Shown here one piece after another: positions 1-6,888 of a stretch of DNA of 11,420 bases; the stretch's first letter is position 1; every line of letters begins with the position of its first letter. Under the pieces are notes generated by a model, which was given only the letters and a program-made list of their open reading frames with translations, ran no database searches and was not told the DNA's origin. Source of the stretch: Zavarzinia sp. (GTDB taxonomy: Bacteria; Pseudomonadota; Alphaproteobacteria; Zavarziniales; Zavarziniaceae). A program made the translations under genes and the position numbers. The stretch spans positions 1 through 11,420 of the forward strand of contig JAQVKV010000024.1 in NCBI GenBank assembly GCA_028694545.1, given 5' to 3'.

Positions 1-53
1 GGCCGAACGAGATCGCGCAGTCGAAGCTCGTCGCCGCCCCGTTGTGGAGCTGA
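1..53 (+). CDS. C-terminal end of an ABC transporter substrate-binding protein (partial)
   Basis: An open frame enters from the left edge and ends at TGA 51-53, giving a tail of 16 residues (PNEIAQSKLVAAPLWS). The stop lies 6 bases before the ATG of the livG-like gene, on the same strand. In operons of this transporter class the periplasmic binding-protein gene commonly precedes or accompanies the livGFHM genes, and a tail of this kind would suit the end of such a protein. The identity rests almost wholly on position, because 16 residues are too few to recognise a family. A GGAG at 46-49, inside this tail, is the likely ribosome binding site of the next gene. Confidence 0.4.
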   Translation, partial: PNEIAQSKLVAAPLWS

Positions 54-59
54 GCCGCG

Positions 60-788
60 ATGGCCGGATCGGACGTTACGCCGATCTTTTCCTGTGACAA
101 CCTCTCGCTCGACCTGGGCGGGCGAGAGGTCCTCAGGAACATCGGCTTTGAACTGCGGCCGGGCGAGGTGCTGGGCATCATCGGCCCCAACGGGGCGGGG
201 AAGACCAGTCTCCTCGAAATCCTGTCGGGCCGCTACCAGCCGAAGACGGGCCGTGTAACCTACAAGGGTCGGGACATCACGTCGCTGAAGCTGTTCGAGC
301 GCGCGCGCCTCGGCATCGGCCGGACCTATCAGACTCCACTCGTCTGCGAGGATCTGACCGTCGGCGAGACCTTCAAGGCGGCGCGCCAGGCATTCCGGCC
401 CTATCTGACGCGCTTCGACGCCGAATATGGCGCCAATCTCGTCCATTTCACCACGCCCTACGACCGGGCCAACAGCCAGTTGAAGACGTTCGAGCGGCGC
501 AAGCTCCTGATGGCCAATCTCCTTATGCGCCGGCCGAGCATTCTCCTGATGGACGAACCGGCGGCGGGCCTGATCAACGCGGAGATCGACGAGATCGACC
601 AGATCCTGCGCATGTTGTCGAAGGAGATGAACGTCGCCGTGCTCATCGTCGAGCACCGCATCGAACTCCTCGATTCCATCGCCGACCGTGTGATCGTGAT
701 GGATGCGGGTGAGGTCATCGCCGAAGGCGAACTGGCCGATGTCATCAAGAGCCCCGCCGTCCGTGCCGCCTATTTCGAGGCGCATTGA
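60..788 (+). CDS. livG: Branched-chain amino acid/amide type ABC transporter ATP-binding protein (LivG-like)
   Basis: This is one of two nucleotide-binding subunits that drive import through the LivHM-type permease pair at the inner membrane. The 242-residue protein has a Walker A (GPNGAGKT, residues 42-49), a Q-loop glutamine in RTYQTP (about residue 91), a Walker B with catalytic Glu (ILLMDEP, 161-167) and an H-loop His in IVEHR (about 199). Its length is usual for LivG. The ABC signature is odd: where LivG proteins normally carry an LSxGxQR-type loop, this one reads LKTFERRKLL (141-150), without the glycines. The ATP site that uses this loop may be weakened, while the LivF partner keeps LSGGE. 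The start at 60 follows the upstream stop by 6 bases. The neighbouring transporter subunits make the assignment firm at family level. The substrate is inferred from the downstream amidohydrolase genes, not from this protein. Confidence 0.9.
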   Translation: MAGSDVTPIFSCDNLSLDLGGREVLRNIGFELRPGEVLGIIGPNGAGKTSLLEILSGRYQPKTGRVTYKGRDITSLKLFERARLGIGRTYQTPLVCEDLTVGETFKAARQAFRPYLTRFDAEYGANLVHFTTPYDRANSQLKTFERRKLLMANLLMRRPSILLMDEPAAGLINAEIDEIDQILRMLSKEMNVAVLIVEHRIELLDSIADRVIVMDAGEVIAEGELADVIKSPAVRAAYFEAH

Positions 789-807
789 GAAAGCGCAGGG
801 GAACGGG

Positions 808-1509
808 ATGACAGAAGTTCTGAAAATCGAGGGGCTGTCCGCGGGCTATGGTCCGCTCCGGGTCATTCACGACCTGGACCTCGTGATCCGGCCGGGCGAA
901 AGGCTCGGCATCGTCGGCCTGAACGGCCATGGGAAGACCACGCTGATCTATGCGATCGCCGGGCTCACCGGCTGGCAGCGCGGCTCGATCCTCCTGAACG
1001 GTGTCCAGATCGGCCGCACGCGCAGCCAGGGCCCCGGGCGTTACACCCACCAGATCGTGCGCAAGGGCCTCGCGATCATGCCCCAGGGAGACGAAATCTT
1101 CACCGGCCTCACGGTCGAGGAGCATCTCGATTCCGGCGCCTTCACGCGTGAAGCGTGGCGTGATCGCAAGCAGCGCAAGGAGAAGGTGCTCGATCTCTTT
1201 CCGCCGCTGGCCAAGCTGATGAAGACGGCGGTCGGCCGCCTGTCAGGTGGCGAGCGGCGCATGGTCTCGATCGGGCGCGGGCTGATGACCGACGCCAAGC
1301 TCTACCTCGTCGACGAGCCGTCGCTCGGCCTTGCCCCCAAGATCGGGCAGAGCGTGATGGAAGCACTGTTCGCGATCGATCTCAAGGACAGCGCCATGTT
1401 CATCGCCGAACAGAATGTCGCCCTGCTGGAAGGCCGGGTGGACCGGGTGATCGGCATGCACGCCGGTAAACTGAAGGGCGAGGCTTCGACCACGCTCGGC
1501 ATCGGCTGA
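808..1509 (+). CDS. livF: Branched-chain amino acid/amide type ABC transporter ATP-binding protein (LivF-like)
   Basis: This is the second ATPase subunit of the importer, 233 residues from the chosen start. It has a Walker A (GLNGHGKTT, 37-45), a Q-loop in MPQGDEIF (about 93), a canonical signature LSGGERR (145-151), a Walker B (LYLVDEP, 165-171) and the IAEQN segment near 199-203. LivF proteins typically carry EQN here where other ABC ATPases have the H-loop His. The start at 808 is preferred over upstream in-frame starts, which would lie inside livG. It follows AGGGGA at 797-802 with 5-base spacing, and the protein then begins with the family's usual N-terminus. It lies 19 bases after livG and 14 bases before livH. 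It should form a heterodimer with the LivG-like protein, whose signature loop is degenerate, so the two ATP sites may be unequal. Confidence 0.93.
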   Translation: MTEVLKIEGLSAGYGPLRVIHDLDLVIRPGERLGIVGLNGHGKTTLIYAIAGLTGWQRGSILLNGVQIGRTRSQGPGRYTHQIVRKGLAIMPQGDEIFTGLTVEEHLDSGAFTREAWRDRKQRKEKVLDLFPPLAKLMKTAVGRLSGGERRMVSIGRGLMTDAKLYLVDEPSLGLAPKIGQSVMEALFAIDLKDSAMFIAEQNVALLEGRVDRVIGMHAGKLKGEASTTLGIG

Positions 1510-1523
1510 ACGGGACAGGTTCC

Positions 1524-2405
1524 ATGGAAATCGCCCAAATCCTTACCAACGCGGTCGTCGTCGCCTCGATCTACGGGCTGATCGCGGTCGCCGTGTCCAT
1601 CACCTGGTCGAGCCTGGGGCTGGTCAATCTTGGCTACGGCTTCGTCTTTTCCTTCGCCGGTTTCTGGGCCTGGGTCGTTGCCCAGAATGTCTCCGAATGG
1701 CCCCCGATCGTCGCGGCGGCGGGGCTGGTCGGCGGTGCGGTCGGCGGCATTCTCATATGCCTCGTCGTGTTCATACCCCTGCACGACAAGCCCAATTTCA
1801 CCACGCGCGGCATGATCGGCACCCTGGCGATCAGCCTGATCGGCTCGCAGGCCCTGCTCATGCAGTTCGGGCCCCGCGCCAAGTCCCTGCCGGAGCTCTT
1901 CGGATACTGGCAGGTGGACATCGCGGGCATGGCGCTCACCTCGGACAAGATCGGCATCGTCGTCTGCTCGATTGTCATGCTCGGCTTCGTCGTCTTCTGG
2001 ATGAAGGGCAGCCGGCGCGGCCTCGAGATCCGGGCGATGATGATGAATCCGCATGCGGCATCGATCGTCGGCATCGGCATCCGTTCGACCGGGATCTATG
2101 TGATGGCGCTGACCGGGGCCATGGCGGGGCTCGCTTCCGTGCTCCTGTCCCAGACCTACTACATCGCGCCCTTCAGCGGCCTGACGCCGCTCATCAAGGG
2201 GGTCAGCATCGCACTCTGCGGTGGTCTTGGCTCGGTCCAGGGCGCGGTGATCGCCGCGATGATCCTGGGCCTGACCGAAGCCGTGACATCCCGCTTCCTC
2301 GGCGGGCAATACGTCCTGATCACCCAGTTCCTCGTCATCATCCTGATCCTGATCGTGCGTCCGCGCGGCATCTCGGGACTTCTGGACAAGGCTCGTGAAC
2401 AATGA
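1524..2405 (+). CDS. livH: Branched-chain amino acid/amide type ABC transporter permease (LivH-like)
   Basis: This is an inner-membrane permease subunit of 293 residues, the normal length for LivH. Hydrophobic segments run through the protein, for example about 6-28, 35-55, 62-85, 96-112, 142-160, 190-210, 220-250 and 262-278. Two family landmarks are visible. One is the cytoplasmic loop RRGLEIRAMMMNPHAA (about 164-179), the region that contacts the ATPases. The other is the glycine-rich GGLGSVQGAVIAAMILG stretch (about 233-249). The C-terminus, RPRGISGLLDKAREQ, is typical. Its stop overlaps the start of the next permease gene as ATGA (2402-2405), which implies translational coupling. It pairs with the LivM-like protein to form the translocation channel. 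Confidence 0.93.
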   Translation: MEIAQILTNAVVVASIYGLIAVAVSITWSSLGLVNLGYGFVFSFAGFWAWVVAQNVSEWPPIVAAAGLVGGAVGGILICLVVFIPLHDKPNFTTRGMIGTLAISLIGSQALLMQFGPRAKSLPELFGYWQVDIAGMALTSDKIGIVVCSIVMLGFVVFWMKGSRRGLEIRAMMMNPHAASIVGIGIRSTGIYVMALTGAMAGLASVLLSQTYYIAPFSGLTPLIKGVSIALCGGLGSVQGAVIAAMILGLTEAVTSRFLGGQYVLITQFLVIILILIVRPRGISGLLDKAREQ

Positions 2406-4066
2406 CCGATACGCAGCCCGCGAAACTCCGGCCGATCACCTGGCACAACCCGCTCGAGCCCTGGGGCCAGGACCAGGGCAATCCGGAGCTGACCTCGGTC
2501 GCGTCGCCCGATGCCAGTGATACCTGGCGCGCCAACACGAAATACAAGGCAAAGACCTACAAGGTCGGGCGCCTGAAGCATTATGTCATCTGGCGGAACA
2601 ACGGCCAGCGCCTGTGGGACCGCTGGCGCTGGTGGCCGACGCGGCGCAACGTCCTCAACATCAGGGGGCTCTACAACCGCAAGACCCTGAAGGCCGAGAA
2701 GAAGATCCTGGACCGGCGTCCGATCTATTGGGCGATCTGCTTCGCGCTCCTCGTCATCGGCCCGGCGGTCTTCCCGGCTTCCATGTACAACACGCTGTTG
2801 TCGGCCGGCACGATCTTCGGCATCTTCGCCGCGATCAACGTCTGCTGGACCCTGATCCTCGGCACCGCCAGCATTTTCACCCTGGCGAGTTACGCTGTCG
2901 TCGGGGTGGCGGCTTTCGTCACTACCTATCTCTCCATACAATGGGGCCTGCCCTGGTATGTGCTGCCGGTAGGTGGGGCCTTCATCGGGCTTGCGGTCGG
3001 CATCGTGATCGCCATTCCGGCGCTGCGCCTGGACGGCTTCTATTACGCGTTGCTCACCCTTGGCCTCAACGAGCTTTGCCGGGTGTTCTTCACCACGTCC
3101 AAGGTCTTCGGTTCGGCCTCAGGCGGGCTTTACGGCGCGGACAGCTTCATTCCCGACAGTTGGTCGCCGAACGCGCAATCCCTGCTGTCCTATTATTCCG
3201 CCTTCCTGCTGCTGGTCGCCGTGCTCTTCCTCTTCCGTTTCATCAACGGCAAGCAGTTGGGCCGGGTCCTGCGCATGGCGCCGGAAAAGCGTGAAGCCTT
3301 CGCCGAAGCCTGCGGCGTCGATTATCGCCGGGCCCGTATCATCATCTTCGTCGTGACCTCGGCGGCGCTTGGCTTCATTGGCGGCTTCTATGCGACCCTC
3401 TATCGCGGCACGGCCTTCTCGATCTTCAGCTTCGATACGGTACTGCTTGGCCTTGCCATGGTTACCATCGGCGGCATCGGCAAGGCGGAGGGCGCGATCC
3501 TCGGCACCCTGGTAGTCACCTTCCTCGACAAGGTGCTGATCGACCTCGGTCCGACGCGCCTGTTCCTGATCGGGCTGATCATGCTTGGCGTCGTGCTGTT
3601 CACCAACAACGGCTATTTCGGCATCAAGAAGCAGTTCAACGCCTGGCGTGACAAGAAGCGTGGCGAATGGCGCTCCATGCGCTCGGAAAAGGGCGGTGAA
3701 GCCCTGCCCGAGGAGGCGACGGAGCGTGACAACAAGGACGAGGTCTATTTCCTGCGCTTCGACAAGATGCAGCGGGATTACCTGAAGACCCTGATCTGCC
3801 CGGAAATCATCGAGGAACACCGTCAGCAGCCGCTTGGCCAGCACAGCGCCACCCTGGAACGGCTGCTCATGTACTTCCGGCGCGCGCCGATGGACGACAA
3901 ATACGCCCTGCAGCGCAACGCCGAAACCGGGCGCTACAAGATCATCGCCTTTTCCGGTCACCGCGGTGTCTCGCCCCGCGTGGTGGAGGACCGCGAATAC
4001 GACACGATCGGCGATGGCTACCACGCCATCTTCGTCCGCCGCGTCCACGACCTGATGGAATCGTGA
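2402..4066 (+). CDS. livM: LivM-like ABC permease fused to a C-terminal DmfA1 (dimethylformamidase small subunit) domain
   Basis: This 554-residue protein is well above the usual LivM length of about 320-430. It falls into three parts. Residues 1-105 are a polar, basic, Trp-rich N-terminal extension with no signal peptide. Residues 107-403 are the LivM permease core, with hydrophobic segments near 109-127, 131-153, 158-177, 184-206, 260-281, 311-330, 341-379 and 386-401 and the family motif IGGIGKAEGAILG (356-368). After a highly charged linker (about 410-447), residues 454-552 match DmfA1, the small subunit of N,N-dimethylformamidase. By hand alignment about 37 of 99 positions equal the free DmfA1 encoded 37 bases downstream. 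Shared landmarks are YLK, PE-IEEHR, QH, LM, YAL and a closing H-IF-R---DLM. The frame is continuous, and no Shine-Dalgarno-like sequence precedes internal Met codons at 3677 or 3767, so a hidden separate gene is unlikely. Placing the C-terminus in the cytoplasm would let the domain bind the catalytic large subunit DmfA2; this is inference. The start overlaps the livH stop. Confidence 0.88.
   Translation: MTDTQPAKLRPITWHNPLEPWGQDQGNPELTSVASPDASDTWRANTKYKAKTYKVGRLKHYVIWRNNGQRLWDRWRWWPTRRNVLNIRGLYNRKTLKAEKKILDRRPIYWAICFALLVIGPAVFPASMYNTLLSAGTIFGIFAAINVCWTLILGTASIFTLASYAVVGVAAFVTTYLSIQWGLPWYVLPVGGAFIGLAVGIVIAIPALRLDGFYYALLTLGLNELCRVFFTTSKVFGSASGGLYGADSFIPDSWSPNAQSLLSYYSAFLLLVAVLFLFRFINGKQLGRVLRMAPEKREAFAEACGVDYRRARIIIFVVTSAALGFIGGFYATLYRGTAFSIFSFDTVLLGLAMVTIGGIGKAEGAILGTLVVTFLDKVLIDLGPTRLFLIGLIMLGVVLFTNNGYFGIKKQFNAWRDKKRGEWRSMRSEKGGEALPEEATERDNKDEVYFLRFDKMQRDYLKTLICPEIIEEHRQQPLGQHSATLERLLMYFRRAPMDDKYALQRNAETGRYKIIAFSGHRGVSPRVVEDREYDTIGDGYHAIFVRRVHDLMES
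3761..4057 (+). other. DmfA1-like domain inside the LivM-like permease (paralogue of the free dmfA1)
   Basis: This segment encodes residues 454-552 of the permease. It aligns with residues 21-118 of the separate DmfA1 (bases 4164-4457) with about two single-residue gaps and about 37% identity by my count. Conserved blocks include PE-IEEHR near the start, QH, LM and YAL in the middle, and H-IF-R---DLM at the end. It begins just after an acidic/basic linker and has no ribosome binding site of its own. The two copies lie next to each other in the same orientation, as expected if dmfA1 was duplicated in tandem and the upstream copy became joined to livM. The degree of divergence says the event is old. 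Confidence 0.8.
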
Positions 4067-4088
4067 TGCCGCGCAACCGTCATCGTCC

Positions 4089-4093
4089 GGAGG
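4089..4093 (+). promoter_or_regulatory. Ribosome binding site of dmfA1
   Basis: GGAGG lies 10 bases before the ATG at 4104, in the 37-base gap between livM and dmfA1. It is one of the strongest Shine-Dalgarno matches in the left operon, so dmfA1 has its own initiation signal and does not depend on read-through from livM. No convincing promoter is visible in the gap. Confidence 0.7.
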
Positions 4094-4103
4094 CCCGCCG
4101 CTC

Positions 4104-4475
4104 ATGACAGAGCCACTCGACCCCAATCCGGTCAACGGCGAACTCGCCGTCCGGGAATATTTCGACAGCAAGACGCGACGTTATCTGAAGCGTGTCATCA
4201 CGCCCGAGCTGATCGAGGAGCACCGCTGCGGCCCGCATGCCCAGCACAGGAGCGAACCGCTCGGCCGGTTGATGTTCTATCTGAAGAACCTGCCGATCGA
4301 CCAGCAATACGCCCTGAGGCTCATGCCGAACGGCGCATATCGCATCACCAGCATCCCGAAGCCGGGAGAACCCCCGGTCGAGGTGGACGGGACCGATTAC
4401 CCCGATCCGAGCGCCGGCCTTCACGGGATTTTCCTGCGCAAGATCAACGATTTGATGGGTAGGCAAGATGGCTGA
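4104..4475 (+). CDS. dmfA1: N,N-dimethylformamidase-type small subunit
   Basis: The 123-residue protein is close to the roughly 132 residues I recall for the small (light) subunit of bacterial N,N-dimethylformamidases. In those enzymes small and large chains assemble in the cytoplasm, and the large chain holds the iron centre that hydrolyses the amide. The protein is charged, with no signal peptide or membrane segment. Recognisable stretches are YLKRVITPELIEEHR (27-41), LPIDQQYALRL (63-73) and LHGIFLRKINDLM (106-118). Its last codons overlap the large-subunit gene by 8 bases (4468-4475), as expected for two obligate partners made in equal amounts. A related domain is fused to the permease encoded immediately upstream. 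The natural substrate may be another N-methylated amide, since many homologues of this family are annotated by similarity only. Confidence 0.88.
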   Translation: MTEPLDPNPVNGELAVREYFDSKTRRYLKRVITPELIEEHRCGPHAQHRSEPLGRLMFYLKNLPIDQQYALRLMPNGAYRITSIPKPGEPPVEVDGTDYPDPSAGLHGIFLRKINDLMGRQDG

Positions 4476-6792
4476 ACAGAAGATCTTCGGATATACCGAC
4501 AGGCTGTCGGTCAAACAGGGCGACAGGCTGAACATCTACGTCAATTGCGACGGTTCGGATTTCGCCGATGCCCAGCTTGTCCGCCTGATCCATGGCGACA
4601 ACAATACCGAGGCGGGCCCCGGTTACATCGAGCGGGAAATTCCGCACCCGGCCAACGGAAACTGGCCGGTGAAGAAGCAGTTCACCCAGCTCGGCAATTA
4701 CCTGACGGTCGAGGATCCGGACCAGCACCTGAAGCTGGACGGGACGTTGTCTATGGGGGCCTTCATCTGGCCGTCGATGCCGAAGCGGGGCGCGCGCCAG
4801 ACCATCATGGGCCGCTGGGACACGCTGACCAACGAGGGCTTCGCGCTCGGCATCAACCCGGACGGCTACCTGGAATTCTGGGTCGGCGACGGCAAGGAGG
4901 TGGATTACATCACCTCGGAAATGCCGCTGATCAAGCATGTCTGGTACCTGGTCGGCGTCAGCTTCGATGCCATGACCCGGACGGTCACGCTCTATCAGGA
5001 AGGGGTTCTGAATCGTTACAATTCCCTGATCGGGACAACGACCCCCTATGACTTCGCGTCCCATGTCCGTACCCGCTTCCGCTTTTCGCAGCACAATCGG
5101 GCGGATGTGCCATTCCTGATCGCCGGCGCGCGCGACCATCACGAGCTGCGTGGCAATTTCGTCGGCGATCTCTATGCCGGCAAGATCGACCGCCCCTTCA
5201 TCTCGGAACGGATCCTGACCCGCGAGGAAATGGATACGGTCAAGGCCGGGCACAAGCCGCCGGCGGATGGCCTGATGGCCTATTGGGATACGGCCGCCGG
5301 CTATACGGATGACGGCATCGGCCATGACGTGGTCGAGACCGGCCCCTATCGCCTGAAGACCCGAGGGGTGAACCATCCGGTGCGCGGCATGACCGGCTGG
5401 AACTGGAACGGCAAGAACGACTGTTTCCGTCTCGCTCCCCATGAGTTCGGCGGCATCGAGTTCCATCCGGACGCCGTCACCGACTGCGGCTGGGCGGTGA
5501 CGAAGACGATCGAGATCCCGTCCGACCTGAAGGCCGGACCCTATGCCATCCGCCTGCGGGTCGGGCCCGGGTGCGGGATCGCCGAGGAGTATGTCGTCTT
5601 CTTCGTCCGCCAGGCGAAGCCGACCGCGAAATTGTGCTTCCTGGTCCCGACGGCAAGCTATCTCGCCTATGGCAATGAAACCCTCGCCTTCGATGCCCAG
5701 ATCGTGCAGCCCATGACCGGCCAGCCGCCGATCATCTCGGATGTCGAGATCGAGACCTACGAGCACCGTGAATACGGGCTCTCGACTTATAACCACTTCG
5801 AGGATGGCGCGGGCGTCTGCTTCAGCTCGTGGAAGCGGCCGATCATCAACATGCGGCCGAAATTCCGCAATTCCTGGATGGGCGCTCCGTGGCAGTTCCC
5901 GGCCGATCTTTCGGTCACCGCCTGGATCGAGCATTGCGGCTACGACTGCGACTTCATCACGGACGACGACCTGCACCGGGAAGGGCTGGCGGCGCTGAAG
6001 CCCTATAATTGCGTGATCTCCGGCACCCACCCCGAATATGTCTCGGAGCGGATGCTCGACGCGCAGGAGGATTATGTCGCCCAGGGCGGCCGGCTCATCT
6101 ATACGGGCGGCAATGGTTACTATTGGTGCGTCAATTTCGATCCGGAAGAGGCCGCCGTCATGGAGGTCCGCAAGCTCGACAGCGGCATGCGCGCCTGGGC
6201 GGCCAAGCCGGGCGAGCATTACCTGCAGACCTGTGGCACCAAGAGCGGGCTGTGGCGAAACCGGGGGCGCGCGCCGCAGAAGCTGGTCGGCGTCGGCATG
6301 ATCTCGGAAGGTTTCGAGACCTGCACGCCGTTCCGCCGCATGCCGGATTCCTGGCACCGCACCGTGTCCTGGATCACGGAGGGCATCGAGGGCGAGCTGA
6401 TCGGCGACGAGGGCCTGGCCTATGGTGGGGCCGCCGGCATCGAGATCGATCGCTACGACCTTGCGCTGGGCACGCCGCCGCACACCAAGATCATCGCCTC
6501 GTCCGGCGGGCATACGGACAATTACGTGCTGGCGACGGAAGAGATCCTCTATGCCTATGCCGGCATGGTGGGCTCCCTCGATTATCGTATCCGCGCCGAC
6601 ATGATCTATTACACGAGCTGGAACGATGGCGCCGTGTTCAGCTCGGGCTCCATTGCCTTTGGCCAGGCCCTGCCGGCGAAGGGCTTCGAGGGCACGACCT
6701 CGAAGCTGCTGCGCAATGTGGTGGATGCCTTCCTGAAGGATGGTCCGTTGCCGGGCCGGCAGTGGACTCTTGAAGAGAAGCAGTGGCGCTGA
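4468..6792 (+). CDS. dmfA2: N,N-dimethylformamidase-type large (catalytic) subunit
   Basis: The 774-residue protein is close to the roughly 762 residues I recall for the large chain of dimethylformamidase, which hydrolyses DMF to dimethylamine and formate. Residues about 85-250 look like a LamG/concanavalin-like beta-sandwich (for example HVWYLVGVSFDAMTRTVTLY, 157-176). Residues about 265-765 form the catalytic DMFase region. From the published Paracoccus structure I recall a mononuclear iron bound by Tyr399, Tyr440 and Glu521, with His519 and Glu657 also in the active site. The matching residues here are Tyr398 (in TASYLAYGNE), Tyr441 (in TYNHFEDG), Glu523 and His521 (in GTHPEY) and Glu659 (in AGIEIDRYD). 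All are present, so the enzyme is probably active. There is no signal peptide, so it should be cytoplasmic. The ATG at 4468 overlaps the dmfA1 stop and follows AGG at 4461-4463. The substrate could be DMF, N-methylformamide or another small N-alkyl amide. Confidence 0.9.
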   Translation: MAEQKIFGYTDRLSVKQGDRLNIYVNCDGSDFADAQLVRLIHGDNNTEAGPGYIEREIPHPANGNWPVKKQFTQLGNYLTVEDPDQHLKLDGTLSMGAFIWPSMPKRGARQTIMGRWDTLTNEGFALGINPDGYLEFWVGDGKEVDYITSEMPLIKHVWYLVGVSFDAMTRTVTLYQEGVLNRYNSLIGTTTPYDFASHVRTRFRFSQHNRADVPFLIAGARDHHELRGNFVGDLYAGKIDRPFISERILTREEMDTVKAGHKPPADGLMAYWDTAAGYTDDGIGHDVVETGPYRLKTRGVNHPVRGMTGWNWNGKNDCFRLAPHEFGGIEFHPDAVTDCGWAVTKTIEIPSDLKAGPYAIRLRVGPGCGIAEEYVVFFVRQAKPTAKLCFLVPTASYLAYGNETLAFDAQIVQPMTGQPPIISDVEIETYEHREYGLSTYNHFEDGAGVCFSSWKRPIINMRPKFRNSWMGAPWQFPADLSVTAWIEHCGYDCDFITDDDLHREGLAALKPYNCVISGTHPEYVSERMLDAQEDYVAQGGRLIYTGGNGYYWCVNFDPEEAAVMEVRKLDSGMRAWAAKPGEHYLQTCGTKSGLWRNRGRAPQKLVGVGMISEGFETCTPFRRMPDSWHRTVSWITEGIEGELIGDEGLAYGGAAGIEIDRYDLALGTPPHTKIIASSGGHTDNYVLATEEILYAYAGMVGSLDYRIRADMIYYTSWNDGAVFSSGSIAFGQALPAKGFEGTTSKLLRNVVDAFLKDGPLPGRQWTLEEKQWR

Positions 6793-6800
6793 CGCATCCC

Positions 6801-6830
6801 CGGCCGGCGCAGGGCATCCCGCGCCGGCCG
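6801..6830 (+). terminator. Hairpin downstream of dmfA2, possible operon terminator
   Basis: CGGCCGGCGC (6801-6810) and GCGCCGGCCG (6821-6830) are perfect inverted arms of 10 bp. The 10-base loop, AGGGCATCCC, can extend the stem by three further G-C pairs. The hairpin begins 8 bases after the dmfA2 stop. No T-run follows (the next bases are TGACGTCTTG), so intrinsic termination may be weak. It could instead protect the 3' end of the mRNA or reduce read-through into the regulator gene. Confidence 0.5.
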
Positions 6831-6862
6831 TGACGTCTTGCACTGCTGGCCCGGGCCTTGCG

Positions 6863-6888
6863 CTTCATGGTAGACAGGAGCCATGAAG
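6863..6888 (+). promoter_or_regulatory. Palindrome over the start codon of the XRE-cupin gene (operator or mRNA hairpin)
   Basis: CTTCATGG (6863-6870) and CCATGAAG (6881-6888) are perfect 8-bp inverted arms separated by 10 bases. The spacer holds the AGGAG ribosome binding site (6876-6880), and the right arm contains the ATG at 6883. As DNA it is a plausible dimer site for the encoded helix-turn-helix regulator, giving autoregulation. As RNA it would hide the start codon in a stem and present the Shine-Dalgarno in the loop. The AGGAG-to-ATG spacing is only 2 bases, which also suggests weak translation. Confidence 0.4.

Noticed and set aside
703..807. Upstream in-frame start for the LivF-like ATPase
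   Set aside because: It would overlap livG by 86 bases and add residues unlike the family. ATG 808 has its own AGGGGA ribosome binding site.
1302..2402. Long open frame on the - strand opposite livF/livH
   Set aside because: The product is Asp/Arg/Gln/His-rich with no domain pattern, typical of an antisense shadow. The + strand genes are well supported.
3677..4066. DmfA1-like region of the permease as a separate overlapping gene
   Set aside because: The in-frame Met codons at 3677 and 3767 lack ribosome binding sites, and the reading frame is continuous with the permease core, so a fusion is simpler.
4067..4103. Possible internal promoter between livM and dmfA1
   Set aside because: Only a Shine-Dalgarno is visible in the 37-base gap; no -35/-10 pair is seen, so dmfA1A2 probably share the transporter transcript.
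4444..6843. Very long open frame (799 codons) on the - strand opposite dmfA2
   Set aside because: It mirrors dmfA2 over its whole length. High-GC codon bias keeps the antisense frame open. Its translation resembles no family I know, and the + strand gene has clear family motifs.
6838..6876. Possible sigma-70 promoter for the regulator (TTGCAC at 6838-6843)
   Set aside because: No acceptable -10 element is found at 16-18 bases spacing. A promoter must exist near here, but I cannot point to it with confidence.
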